Origin: Bacteroidota bacterium
Lineage (GTDB): Bacteria > Bacteroidota > Rhodothermia > Rhodothermales > JAAAOL01
Reading direction: 5' to 3'
Length of the DNA stretch: 14,294 bases
NCBI GenBank assembly: GCA_009908885.1
Contig: JAAAOL010000473.1
Coordinates: 1-14,294, forward strand
Shown: positions 6,418 to 13,468 of the stretch, piece after piece
Layout of the letters: each line of letters begins with the position of its first letter
Numbering within the stretch: the first letter of the stretch is position 1
Made by a program: the position numbers and the translations under genes
The notes under the pieces: generated by a model
Told to the model about the DNA's origin: nothing
Seen by the model: only the letters and a program-made list of their open reading frames with translations
Database searches by the model: none

Positions 6418-8286
6418 TTACCGCTGGCGCTGCGCCTCCTCAGCCTTCTCGCGCAGCCGTTCGAAGAAGCCCTTCTTGGACTGGCCGTTGCCGCGCCCGT
6501 TGGAGCCAGACGCCTTCTTCCGCGAGCGGCGCTTCTTGCCGGAGTCGTTGTCGTCCTCCTCCTTCTCCGACTCGATGGACTTGTTGATGAACTTCTGCTG
6601 CACGGCCGAGACGATGTTGTACATCAGATAGTACAGGCTCAGCCCGGACGGGAAGCGGTTGAAGATGACGAAGATGAACACCGGCATGATGTACATGAAC
6701 ATCTTGGCCTGCGGGTTCGTGGAGGCCCCGCTGCCCTGCTGGATGCGCATCTGCACGATCATCGAGAGCCCCATCAGAATGGTGAAGCCCGCGACGAAAT
6801 CGCCATAGAAGGGAATGGTGAAAGGCAGGTTCAGGATGACGTCCGGCGCCGAGAGGTCGTTGGCCCAGAGGAAGCCCTGCTGCCGGATCTCGATGGACTG
6901 CTGCAAGAACTGCCACAGCGCGATGATGATGGGATACTGCAGGAACATGGGCAGGCAGCCCCCCAGCGGGTTGACGCCGGTCTCCTTGTAGACCTTCATC
7001 ATGGCCTGCTGCTGCTTCTGCGGGTCGTCCCCGTGCTTCTCCTTGATGGCCTGCAGCTTGGGCTGTAGCTCCCGCATCCGCGCCATGCTGCGGTACGACG
7101 ACCGCGTGAGCGGGTACAGCAGCATCTTGATGATGATGGCGAGGATGATGATGACCAGCCCGTAGTTCGCGATGAACGTGCTGAGGAACGTAAAGGCCGG
7201 GATAAAGATGAACTTGGCGAGGGGGCGCGTCATCCATTCGAAGGCGTCCCACCCGTAGTCGACCATGCCGAAGAGGCCGAGGTCGTAGTCCGTGATCCGG
7301 TAGAACTCCAGCGGTCCCAGATAGAGCCGATACGTGTCCCCGTCGCTCGGGGCCGTGGGCATCAACAGGCTCGTGGTGAAGAACTCCTCCACGGTGCCCT
7401 CCTCCGGACTGCCCGTCCGCTCCCCGATGAGTTCGGCGCCGGACGGCGTCCGGTCCGGGATGACGGCGGCGGTAAAGTACTTGTTTTTGACCGCCGTCCA
7501 CGACACTTCGCCGCGCAACGTCTTCTCGTCGTAGGTTTCGCTGGCCAACGCGATGCCCTCGACCTCGCCGCCACTGCGGGCAAAGGCACCGTGCTGCTGG
7601 ATCTCCCCCTCCATGTCGGACGGCTTCTCGGAGAACGGCACCGCGCCGCTCCAGACCATCTCGTAGCCCTCGTCCGTCATGAAGGACGCGGCATTCTCCT
7701 GCTCCACCTGCAGGCCCACCTCGTAGGTCTCCGGCGTGAAGGTGTACGTCTTGCGGAGCAGGCCCTCGCCCACGCGGGCCGTGAAGGTCAGTTCGGCCTG
7801 TTGCGCGGAGGCATCGATGCGCTCCACCGAGCGGGACGGCTCGAAGTAGAACGAGCGCGTATCGACGACGTGGTTCGCGGGCGTGGTGAAGACCATGCTG
7901 ACCGCGCCCGCCGCGGAGGTGTCCACGAGCTGGACGGGCGTCTCCTGGTCGAACCGGGCGTATTCCTTCAGCAGAAAGGACGTGAGCGTGCCGCCCTTCG
8001 TGGAAAAGGTGGCCGTGTAGAGATCCGTCTCGACGGTAATCGTGCGCGCCTCCCCCTGTTGCGCGCCGACAAGGGTCGAGTCGGTGACCGGCTCGGGGGC
8101 GACTTCGTCGCGCAGGGTCAGTTCGGGCTCCGGCGGCTCGGGTTCGGGCGCGGGCTGTGCCTGCTCGGTCGTGTCCGGCCCCTCGGGTGTGACGGGCGGC
8201 GGCTCGGGCGGCGGCGCAAGCAGAAACAGCCACACGAACATAATGATCGCGATGAGGACGGTCGCGATGACGGTGTTTCGATCCAC
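6418..8286 (-). CDS. yidC: Membrane protein insertase YidC
   Basis: YidC inserts and folds proteins in the inner membrane, alone or with SecYEG (family knowledge). The protein is 622 residues. TM1 lies near residues 5-23 (VIATVLIAIIMFVWLFLL), followed by a Pro/Glu-rich linker and a long periplasmic beta-rich domain, the Gram-negative form. The conserved insertase core starts near residue 350, with the TM containing NYGLVIIILAIIIKMLLYPLT, the groove arginine near 395 (YPLTRSSYRSMARM), VNPLGGCLPMFLQYP, and later LSLYYLMYN. The C-terminal tail is very basic (KKRRSRKK, then Gly/Asn/Lys-rich), as in ribosome-binding YidC tails. The start is a GTG at 8286 giving MDRNT, the usual YidC beginning. It follows rnpA in the standard rpmH-rnpA-yidC order, but the small yidD gene commonly found between rnpA and yidC is absent from the 137-base gap. 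Confidence 0.97.
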   Translation of the reverse strand: MDRNTVIATVLIAIIMFVWLFLLAPPPEPPPVTPEGPDTTEQAQPAPEPEPPEPELTLRDEVAPEPVTDSTLVGAQQGEARTITVETDLYTATFSTKGGTLTSFLLKEYARFDQETPVQLVDTSAAGAVSMVFTTPANHVVDTRSFYFEPSRSVERIDASAQQAELTFTARVGEGLLRKTYTFTPETYEVGLQVEQENAASFMTDEGYEMVWSGAVPFSEKPSDMEGEIQQHGAFARSGGEVEGIALASETYDEKTLRGEVSWTAVKNKYFTAAVIPDRTPSGAELIGERTGSPEEGTVEEFFTTSLLMPTAPSDGDTYRLYLGPLEFYRITDYDLGLFGMVDYGWDAFEWMTRPLAKFIFIPAFTFLSTFIANYGLVIIILAIIIKMLLYPLTRSSYRSMARMRELQPKLQAIKEKHGDDPQKQQQAMMKVYKETGVNPLGGCLPMFLQYPIIIALWQFLQQSIEIRQQGFLWANDLSAPDVILNLPFTIPFYGDFVAGFTILMGLSMIVQMRIQQGSGASTNPQAKMFMYIMPVFIFVIFNRFPSGLSLYYLMYNIVSAVQQKFINKSIESEKEEDDNDSGKKRRSRKKASGSNGRGNGQSKKGFFERLREKAEEAQRQR

Positions 8287-8353
8287 GGGCTTGCGGGCTG
8301 AAGGGCGGCCTGCGCCGGAAAACGCGGGGCCAGTGCGCGAAATGACAGGATGG

Positions 8354-8371
8354 AGCCCCTACGGAGGGGCT
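8354..8371. other. Small perfect hairpin between rnpA and yidC
   Basis: AGCCCCT at 8354-8360 and AGGGGCT at 8365-8371 form a 7-base stem with a 4-base loop. No T-run follows on either strand, so it does not look like a normal intrinsic terminator. In the rnpA-yidC transcript it could tune mRNA stability or coupling. The structure is clear; the function is not known. Confidence 0.5.
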
Positions 8372-8423
8372 GGAGGGCAGTTCCGGACTCACCCACAATT
8401 CATCCCCCCGGCGACCAGCGGGA

Positions 8424-8864
8424 TCACGCCGCGAGGCGGTCGGCGGCTTGCTGCAGGGCGCGGGGCAGATCGCGGGGGATCTGGGCACCGGCCTGCTCGG
8501 GAGCGCTGCGGTAGAGAACCATCAGCGTCAGCGTCTCCGCCCGATGTGCGAAGAGGTCTACCAGGAGGTACTGATGCCTCCGGTAGACCTCTCGAAGGAG
8601 TCGCTTGATGCGGTTGCGCGCGACGGCCGTCCGGGCGCGGCGGCCCGGCGCGAACCCCACTTGCACGGGCACATCCATGCCCACGGCGTCCCGCGGCACT
8701 ACCCGAAACAGCAACCGCACGCACCCGACCGCCACGGTGCCCACGTCGGTGCGTCGGCGGTCGAAGAGGGGGCGGATCAGGCGGGTACGCTTGAGCCGGG
8801 CGGCCCGGGGCAGCGTGCGGGGACGGCGCGGCGAAGAAGAGGACGCCTCGGTGGGATCGGCCAT
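8424..8864 (-). CDS. rnpA: Ribonuclease P protein component
   Basis: This is the protein subunit of RNase P, which together with the catalytic RNA removes 5' leaders from pre-tRNAs. It has 146 residues and is strongly basic. LPRAARLKRTRLIRPLF near residue 20 matches the family start (LPK..RL ... I..LF). The diagnostic RNR motif appears as ARTAVARNRIKRLLREVYR in the second half, the helix that binds RNase P RNA. About 15 extra N-terminal residues (MADPTEASSSSPRR) are low-complexity, so a later start is possible but no better start codon is seen. It begins 26 bases after rpmH on the same strand, the normal neighbour order. Confidence 0.95.
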   Translation of the reverse strand: MADPTEASSSSPRRPRTLPRAARLKRTRLIRPLFDRRRTDVGTVAVGCVRLLFRVVPRDAVGMDVPVQVGFAPGRRARTAVARNRIKRLLREVYRRHQYLLVDLFAHRAETLTLMVLYRSAPEQAGAQIPRDLPRALQQAADRLAA

Positions 8865-8890
8865 GCTCGTGGCGCCGCGCGCAGGGCGGC

Positions 8891-9046
8891 TTACTTGCCC
8901 TTGTGCTTGTCGCTGACGCTCAGGTTCTTGCGACCCTTCTTGCGCCGGTTCGAGATAATCTTGCGTCCGCTCTTGGACTTCATGCGTGCGCGAAAGCCGT
9001 GCTTATTCTTGCGCTTCCGCTTGCTGGGTTGGTACGTCCGCTTCAT
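8891..9046 (-). CDS. rpmH: 50S ribosomal protein L34
   Basis: L34 is a small, highly basic protein of the large ribosomal subunit. The 51-residue product starts MKRTYQPSKRKRKNKHGFRA and continues RMKSKSGRKIISNRRKKGRK, an unmistakable match to the family, with a short C-terminal tail (NLSVSDKHKGK). The ATG at 9046 is set by the conserved MKRT start; the open frame extends to 9085 but adds a non-conserved stretch. It is the first gene of the leftward block and heads the rpmH-rnpA-yidC order found near the replication origin in many bacteria. dnaA is not next to it here: tRNA genes occupy the other side. No convincing promoter was identified in the 177 bases upstream. Confidence 0.97.
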   Translation of the reverse strand: MKRTYQPSKRKRKNKHGFRARMKSKSGRKIISNRRKKGRKNLSVSDKHKGK

Positions 9047-9182
9047 GGGATGGAGTCGGCCTAAGGTGAACAAAAACAACTGCAATCGCGTCTAACGCAG
9101 CGTCACCGAGATTGTTTGGTACCCGGGGCTGCGCAAAGGCTGATTAAAGTACGAACGGGCCGCACAGGATCCAGGAGCCATC

Positions 9183-9211
9183 TTGACATTCACAGAAAAC
9201 GGGTGTACGTT
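9183..9211 (+). promoter_or_regulatory. Promoter for the tRNA-Gly/tRNA-Val unit
   Basis: TTGACA at 9183-9188 is followed after exactly 17 bases by TACGTT at 9206-9211. The -10 region reads TACGTTTT, also close to the TAnnTTTG element of Bacteroidota promoters. Transcription would start a few bases before tRNA-Gly at 9224, leaving a very short leader. Confidence 0.7.
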
Positions 9212-9223
9212 TTCCGTCCGCTT

Positions 9224-9295
9224 GCGGGAATAGCTCAGTGGTAGAGCATCAGCTTCCCAAGCTGAGGGTCGCGGGTTCGATCCCCGTTTCCCGCT
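9224..9295 (+). tRNA. tRNA-Gly (anticodon CCC)
   Basis: A full cloverleaf: acceptor GCGGGAA/TTCCCGC, D-stem GCTC/GAGC, anticodon stem TCAGC/GCTGA with loop TTCCCAA and anticodon CCC at 9256-9258, and T-arm GCGGG-TTCGATC-CCCGT. The discriminator is T and CCA is not encoded. It reads GGG codons. It is first in a two-tRNA unit, directly after a strong promoter. Confidence 0.97.
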
Positions 9296-9300
9296 CTGTC

Positions 9301-9379
9301 GATTTTGGATTTTGGGATGTGGAGTGTGGATTGGAAGACATTCCAATCGCCAACTCGCAGTCCAAAATCCAAAATTTTT
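9301..9379. repeat. Heptad-repeat hairpin element B filling the gap between two tRNA genes
   Basis: Eleven consecutive 7-base units run in phase from 9301 to 9377, starting GATTTTG GATTTTG and ending in CCAAAAT-type units. ATTTTGGATTTTGG (9302-9315) pairs perfectly with CCAAAATCCAAAAT (9362-9375). The centre forms its own hairpin: GATTGGAA (9329-9336), loop GACA, TTCCAATC (9341-9348). T5 at 9375-9379 follows the outer stem, so it could act as a terminator or as a processing spacer between the tRNAs. It is strikingly AT-rich against the GC-rich surroundings. Confidence 0.88.
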
Positions 9380-9380
9380 G

Positions 9381-9455
9381 GGGCGGTTAGCTCAGTTGGT
9401 TTAGAGCGCCTGCCTTACAAGCAGGAGGTCGCTGGTTCGAATCCGGCACCGCCCA
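9381..9455 (+). tRNA. tRNA-Val (anticodon UAC)
   Basis: Cloverleaf with acceptor GGGCGGT/ACCGCCC, D-stem GCTC/GAGC, anticodon stem CCTGC/GCAGG with loop CTTACAA and anticodon TAC at 9416-9418, and T-arm GCTGG-TTCGAAT-CCGGC. The discriminator is A and CCA is not encoded. It starts one base after the T-run of the heptad hairpin. Confidence 0.97.
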
Positions 9456-9460
9456 CCCAA

Positions 9461-9504
9461 AAACGCCTATCACCGACGGTCCTGCACGGTGACGGGCGTT
9501 TGTT
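9461..9504 (+). terminator. Probable terminator after tRNA-Val
   Basis: AAACGCC (9461-9467) pairs with GGCGTTT (9495-9501), and TCACCG (9470-9475) with CGGTGA (9487-9492), separated by a two-base mismatch, with an 11-base loop. The descending arm runs into TTTGTTATATT. It begins six bases after the tRNA. The following TATATT (9504-9509) could double as a -10 element for the next gene, with only a weak -35. Confidence 0.7.
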
Positions 9505-9555
9505 ATATTGTCGAGTGTCGACCATGCCCCTCGCTCGTTCCAGACCCGTGTGACC

Positions 9556-10149
9556 ATGACCCGGTATACCTTCTGCGTCGTCGCTGCCCTGTGCTTCCTC
9601 GCCGCCGCATGTCGTGCGCAGGCGCCCGATGCCGAGACGCAGGTCGCCCACGCCGTGCTGCCCGCTCCCGACACCCTGCGTGCCGACGCCACGGTGCTGG
9701 GCTACGCCGACGACGGCACGCTGACGACGCTCCGCGAGGGCACGAACGACCTGATCTGCCTGGCCGACCAGCCCGGCGACGACCGCTTCCACGCCGCGTG
9801 CTACCACGCCTCGCTGGAACCGTACATGCAGCGGGGCCGCGAACTGCGCGCGCAGGGCCAGGGTGGGCAGGAATCCATCCAGACGCGCCACGCCGAGGCC
9901 GAGGCGGGCACGCTGGCGATGCCCGACGAGCCGGCCGTCGTCTACAACGTGTCGTACGACCTGGAGCGCTTCGACCCGGCGACGGCGCAGGTGACGCTCT
10001 ACGCCATCTACATCCCCAACGCTACCACAGCCACCACCGGCCTCCCCGACGAGCCCGGCCCGCCCGGCACGCCCTGGCTGATGCGCGCCGGAACGCCTTC
10101 GGCCCACATCATGGTCATCCCTCCGCCCTCCGGCAACGACGAGAACTGA
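9556..10149 (+). CDS. Exported protein of unknown function, probable lipoprotein
   Basis: A 197-residue protein. It starts with a signal peptide (MTRYTFCVVAALCFLAAAC) whose Cys19 sits in a near-lipobox context (A-A-A-C, with Leu one place earlier than usual), so it may be lipid-anchored; cleavage by ordinary signal peptidase around CRAQA is the alternative. The mature part is acidic, has a Cys pair (LICLADQPGDDRFHAACYH), a polar central helix rich in Gln/Arg/Glu, and a Pro/Gly-rich C-terminus ending HIMVIPPPSGNDEN. No membrane segment follows the signal and no enzyme motif is seen. The family is not recognised. The ATG at 9556 is chosen because the signal peptide starts there; an upstream in-frame start adds a non-hydrophobic leader. 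It stands alone between the tRNA unit and tetR, with 132 bases to the next start. Confidence 0.75.
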   Translation: MTRYTFCVVAALCFLAAACRAQAPDAETQVAHAVLPAPDTLRADATVLGYADDGTLTTLREGTNDLICLADQPGDDRFHAACYHASLEPYMQRGRELRAQGQGGQESIQTRHAEAEAGTLAMPDEPAVVYNVSYDLERFDPATAQVTLYAIYIPNATTATTGLPDEPGPPGTPWLMRAGTPSAHIMVIPPPSGNDEN

Positions 10150-10209
10150 GGCGCAACGCCCGAATCACAGTCGCCGACGTACCTTCCAGGCAATAGCGAT
10201 GCCTCGTTC

Positions 10210-10251
10210 TCAACCATAAAGTTGAACCAAACGGACAGCACCGAGTAGGAT
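10210..10251 (+). promoter_or_regulatory. Candidate tetR promoter with overlapping inverted repeat (possible operator)
   Basis: TTGAAC (10222-10227) and TAGGAT (10246-10251), 18 bases apart, form a reasonable promoter 31 bases ahead of the tetR ATG. TCAAC (10210-10214) and GTTGA (10221-10225) are a perfect inverted repeat around CATAAA and overlap the -35 box, as expected for an autoregulated TetR gene. The half-sites are short, so this is only suggestive. Confidence 0.4.
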
Positions 10252-10281
10252 CGAGACCTTCCAACGTTGTCCTCGATCCGC

Positions 10282-10929
10282 ATGGCCGACCTCGACCAGT
10301 ACACCGATACCGAAGAGCGCATCTTCCGCGCCGCGCTAGAGGTCTTCTCCAAAAAGGGCAAGGATGGCGCGCGGATGCAGGAAATCGCCGACCGGGCCGA
10401 CATCAACAAGGCGATGCTGCACTACTACTTCCGCAGCAAGGCCAAGCTGTACGACGAGGTGCTGGGCTTCGTGATGCAGCGGGCGCTCTCGTCCTTCGCA
10501 GCGGCGATGCAGGAGACGGACACGTTCGAGGCGATGCTGCGCACCTTCATCGCGGGCTACATCGACTTCGTGGGCGAGCACCAGGCGGTGATGCGGCTGA
10601 TGGTGAACGAGCTGCTGGCCGGCGGCGACGCGCTACGCCGCAAGCTGGCGCCCCGCCTCACGTCCGAGCCGGCGGCGATGCCTCAGCAGTTCATCCGACG
10701 CATGCAGGCCGCCATCGACCGGGGCGAGATCCGCGCGGCGGACCCGTTCCAGACCCTCATCACGGTCGTCTCGTCCTGCATCTTCTTCTTCATCGCCTTC
10801 CCCATGGTGCGACTGATCAACCCGGAGGCGACGGCCCAGCGCGAGGCGTTCATCGAAGCACGCAAAGCGCACGTCTTCGACCTCGTCTACCACGGCCTCG
10901 CGGTTAAGGGGAAGAGGAAAGGGCGATGA
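10282..10929 (+). CDS. TetR/AcrR-family transcriptional regulator
   Basis: A 215-residue regulator. The N-terminal DNA-binding domain is typical of TetR: TEERIFRAALEVFSKKGKDGARMQEIADRAD (quoted in part as RIFRAALEVFSKKG), then the recognition region INKAMLHYYFRSKAKLYDEVL near residues 45-65. The rest is the all-helical ligand-binding and dimer domain, with a hydrophobic stretch (TLITVVSSCIFFFIAFPMV) near residues 155-175 that probably lines the ligand pocket or dimer face rather than crossing the membrane. The ATG at 10282 is chosen over an in-frame TTG at 10267. It converges with an ABC exporter operon, like CecR next to ybhFSR in enterobacteria, so control of that exporter is a fair inference. 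The last residues (KGKRKGR) are encoded inside heptad element C, suggesting that the repeat supplied the tail. Confidence 0.92.
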   Translation: MADLDQYTDTEERIFRAALEVFSKKGKDGARMQEIADRADINKAMLHYYFRSKAKLYDEVLGFVMQRALSSFAAAMQETDTFEAMLRTFIAGYIDFVGEHQAVMRLMVNELLAGGDALRRKLAPRLTSEPAAMPQQFIRRMQAAIDRGEIRAADPFQTLITVVSSCIFFFIAFPMVRLINPEATAQREAFIEARKAHVFDLVYHGLAVKGKRKGR

Positions 10930-10977
10930 GGGAAGGGCATGCGTTCCCTCTTCCCACCTCCCGCATCCCCCTTCCCC
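10906..10977. repeat. Heptad-repeat hairpin element C between convergent tetR and the permease gene
   Basis: Seven-base units run in phase: purine-rich AGGG types (such as AGGGCGA TGAGGGA) from 10906 to 10940, then pyrimidine-rich units (CTCTTCC CACCTCC and on) to 10976. The second half is the approximate reverse complement of the first, so both transcripts can fold. It overlaps the last eight codons of tetR and ends at the stop of the permease gene, so it could act as a two-way terminator. Confidence 0.75.
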
Positions 10978-12102
10978 TCACGCGGTTACCTTGCGGTACT
11001 GCAGCACCGCCAGACTCAGCACGACGGCGGCATACCCGGCCAGCGCCCCCAGCGGCCCCTGCACGGTTTGCCACCCGCCGCCCTTCACCAGCACAGCCCG
11101 CATGATCTCGATGAAGTAGGCGATCGGGTTGAGCAGCGCCAGCTGTTGCGCCCACGCGGGCATGCTCTCCAGCGGCGTGAAGAGGCCGCTCATCAGGATG
11201 AAGAGGACGAGGATGAACCACGCGATGAACATGGCCTGCTGCTGCGTCTCGGTAACGGTGGACACCCACAGCCCGATGCCGAGCACCACCAGCAGGTAGA
11301 CGCTCGCGCTGCCGAAGACGACGAGCAGCGAGCCGCGCATCGGGATGTCGAAGACGAGCTTGGCCAGCCCGAGGCCGAACGCCAGCTCTACGAGACCGAT
11401 GATCCAGAACGGCAGCAGCTTGCCGACGATGAACTGGTACTTCCGGATGGGCGTCACGTTGAGCTGCTCGATGGTGCCCTGCTCTTTCTCCTTGGCGATG
11501 TTCATCCCCGAGAGCAGCGCGCCGATCATCGTCACCAGGATGACCAGGATGCCCGGCACCATGTACGCCTTGTAGCTGAGTTCGGGATTGTACCACCCGA
11601 CGGGCCGCACCTCGATCCGAGGCGCGACGCGCGTCGCCGGAGCCCGCACGGGACGGAGAGGCTGCACCTCGCGGCTCACGTCGGCGAGGATGCTGCTGAC
11701 GTACGACTGGATGACGCCCGCCGAGTAGCCGTCCTCGGCGTTCAGGATGACCTGCACCGGCGCCCGGCCCGTCTGCCGCAGGTCGCGCTCGAAGTGGGCC
11801 GGAACGCGCAGGATCATCCCGACTTCGCGCCGCAGCATCGCCTCGCGCGCCTGGGCGTCGGACGGCGAGCGCGCCGCCACGGTGAAATAGCCTGACGCTT
11901 CCAGTTTCTCCACGACCAGCCGTGACGTCGGGCTGTGGTCCTCGTCGATCAGAAACACCTGCGTGTCCGTGATCTCGAACGTGGCCGCGTACGCCAGCAC
12001 GATCAGTTGCACGAACGGCATCACGAACAGGATCGGCAGCATCGCCCGGTTGCGGAAGACCTGCAAGAACTCCTTCTGCAGCAAAAAGCCGATGGTGCGC
12101 AT
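10978..12102 (-). CDS. ABC-2 type exporter permease (YbhR/YbhS-like), second permease
   Basis: A 374-residue inner-membrane permease. It has TM1 near residues 20-40 (AMLPILFVMPFVQLIVLAYA), a large extracytoplasmic domain of about 130 residues (FEITDTQVFLIDEDHSPTSR onwards, with VILNAEDGYSAGVIQSY), then a block of five TM segments from YMVPGILVILVTMIGALL to the C-terminus. The cytoplasmic segment IAKEKEQGTIEQLNVTPIRK and YQFIVGKLLP is the standard ABC-2 coupling motif. This one-plus-five layout is that of YbhS/YbhR exporters, whose known substrates are cations, drugs and other small molecules; the substrate here is unknown. It is the last gene of the operon, separated from the first permease by heptad element D, and probably pairs with it as a heterodimer. 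The ATG at 12102 gives the usual MRT-type start right before the first amphipathic helix. Confidence 0.93.
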   Translation of the reverse strand: MRTIGFLLQKEFLQVFRNRAMLPILFVMPFVQLIVLAYAATFEITDTQVFLIDEDHSPTSRLVVEKLEASGYFTVAARSPSDAQAREAMLRREVGMILRVPAHFERDLRQTGRAPVQVILNAEDGYSAGVIQSYVSSILADVSREVQPLRPVRAPATRVAPRIEVRPVGWYNPELSYKAYMVPGILVILVTMIGALLSGMNIAKEKEQGTIEQLNVTPIRKYQFIVGKLLPFWIIGLVELAFGLGLAKLVFDIPMRGSLLVVFGSASVYLLVVLGIGLWVSTVTETQQQAMFIAWFILVLFILMSGLFTPLESMPAWAQQLALLNPIAYFIEIMRAVLVKGGGWQTVQGPLGALAGYAAVVLSLAVLQYRKVTA

Positions 12103-12105
12103 CGC

Positions 12106-12231
12106 GTTGCGGGTTGCTGGTTGGGTGGTTACTGGTTGGTGGTTTCAGGTTGGCAGGTCGCAGGTCGCAGGTCGCAGGTCGCAGGTTGCAGATCGCACAA
12201 CCTGAAACCTTCGAACTTGAAACTTGAAACC
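12106..12231. repeat. Heptad-repeat hairpin element D between the two permease genes
   Basis: Eighteen 7-base units fill 12106-12231 without any phase slip. They begin as GGTT-types (GTTGCGG GTTGCTG), pass through four perfect AGGTCGC copies (12155-12182), and end as ACCT-types (GAAACCT). GGTTTCAGGTT (12141-12151) pairs perfectly with AACCTGAAACC (12199-12209). The element fills the whole gap and touches the stop codon of the upstream gene. Confidence 0.92.
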
Positions 12232-13346
12232 TATTCGAGCCGAACGTTCAGATTCCGCACGCTGAGGGCCGTAAACGCCACCGTCATCGCGACGAGCACG
12301 AGGGTCTCCTTCCACAGATACGCGAGGCCGACGTCCTTCAGCATGATGCCTTTGGCGATGAACAGGTACCACTTGGCCGGGACGAGGTGACTGAGCCACT
12401 GGAGCGGCGCGGGCATGCTCGAAATCGGGAAGATGAAGCCGGAGAGCAGCAGCGTGGGCAAGAGCAGGCCCGCGAGCGAGATCATCATGGCCGTCTGCTG
12501 CGACTGCGTCCGCGCCGAGATGAGCACGCCCAGCGCCAGCGCGGCGATGATGAACAGGAGCGACTCGGCCAGCAGCAGCGTCACGCTCCCCCGTACGGGC
12601 ACGCCGAAGACGAAGCGGGCCGTCGCCAGGATCGTCAGCACGTTGACGAACGAGAGCGCCATGTACGGCACCACCTTGCCCACGACGATCTGCGTCGGGC
12701 GCAGCGGCGAGACGAGCAGCACTTCCATCGTGCCCACCTCCTTCTCGCGCGTGATGGTGATGGAGGTCATCAGCGTGGAGACGAGCATCAGGATGAAGGC
12801 CATCAGGCCCGGCACGAACAGGTAGACGCTCTCCAGCGTGGGGTTGAAGCGCATCCGCACCGCGGGCACGATCCGCACGCCCGGCGGCGCCATACCGACC
12901 TCGCGCAGGAGTCCCTGCTGCACGTCCTGCACCACGGACGACGTGTACGCCAGCATGATGCGCGCCGTGTTGGGATCGGTCGCGTCCATCACGATCTGCA
13001 CCGGAGCGACGCCGTCGTGCGCCAGGCGCTGCGCGAAGTTCGGGGCGAAGACGAGCGCCTGATCGGCCCGGCCCGCCGCCAGCACGGGATGGATGCCGTC
13101 ATCGGAGGACAGGACCTCGGTGATACGGAAGTAGCCCGAGGCCTGCAGCGCGTCCAGCACCTCGCGCGTGACGTGATCCTTCGCCGGGTCCACCACGGCC
13201 AGCTTGACCTCGTTCACCTCGGTGCGGATGACGAAGCCAAACAGCAACAACTGCGCCAGCGGCATCCCGAACAGGATCAGCAGCGTCCGCCGATCCCGCA
13301 GGATGTGCCGAAACTCCTTACGCACGAAGCCGAGAAAGGCGGACAT
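12231..13346 (-). CDS. ABC-2 type exporter permease (YbhS/YbhR-like), first permease
   Basis: A 371-residue permease with the same layout as its downstream neighbour: TM1 near 22-42 (TLLILFGMPLAQLLLFGFVI), an extracytoplasmic domain that includes LAVVDPAKDHVTREVLDAL, VIMDATDPNTARIMLAY and RFNPTLESVYLFVPGLM, then five TM segments. ITREKEVGTMEVLLVSPLRP and TQIVVGKVVPY form the ABC-2 coupling motif. FNPTLESVYLFVPGL matches the N-P-x-x-x-S-x-x-FVPGL block common to YbhS/YbhR proteins. The paralogous pair probably forms the membrane channel together with the ATPase encoded upstream. The ATG at 13346 is followed directly by the amphipathic coupling helix; no Shine-Dalgarno is visible because the upstream gap is heptad element E. 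The stop codon TAG shares its last base with element D. Confidence 0.94.
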   Translation of the reverse strand: MSAFLGFVRKEFRHILRDRRTLLILFGMPLAQLLLFGFVIRTEVNEVKLAVVDPAKDHVTREVLDALQASGYFRITEVLSSDDGIHPVLAAGRADQALVFAPNFAQRLAHDGVAPVQIVMDATDPNTARIMLAYTSSVVQDVQQGLLREVGMAPPGVRIVPAVRMRFNPTLESVYLFVPGLMAFILMLVSTLMTSITITREKEVGTMEVLLVSPLRPTQIVVGKVVPYMALSFVNVLTILATARFVFGVPVRGSVTLLLAESLLFIIAALALGVLISARTQSQQTAMMISLAGLLLPTLLLSGFIFPISSMPAPLQWLSHLVPAKWYLFIAKGIMLKDVGLAYLWKETLVLVAMTVAFTALSVRNLNVRLE

Positions 13347-13352
13347 CTTCGG

Positions 13353-13464
13353 GGTTGCTGGTTGGGTGGTTGGTGGTTACTGGTTGAGGGTTTCAGGTTG
13401 ACAGGTCACAGGTCGGCAGGCCGGCAGGTCGCAGCCAACTTGAAACCTTCGAACCTGAAACCTG
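13353..13464. repeat. Heptad-repeat hairpin element E between ATPase and first permease genes
   Basis: About sixteen 7-base units, with one or two single-base slips near 13415-13425, cover nearly all of the 122-base gap. It is a sister of element D: both open with GGTTGCT GGTTGGG-like units, have CAGGTC units in the middle, and carry the same perfect inverted repeat, GGTTTCAGGTT (13389-13399) with AACCTGAAACC (13452-13462). The internal units differ from D. Confidence 0.88.
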
Positions 13465-13468
13465 GAAC

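Noticed and set aside
8287..8423. yidD between rnpA and yidC
   Set aside because: The 137-base gap is too short for yidD and no frame shows its conserved Cys-rich or Pro-Thr-Cys-Ser motif.
6440..8488. 682-codon - strand frame overlapping yidC
   Set aside because: The product is Arg/His/Gly-rich low-complexity sequence in a shifted frame of yidC; a typical GC-rich shadow.
9047..9223. Replication origin between rpmH and the tRNA genes
   Set aside because: Position beside rpmH is suggestive, but there is no cluster of DnaA boxes and dnaA is absent.
12106..12231. CRISPR array
   Set aside because: The units are 7 bases, contiguous and without spacers; no cas genes are present.
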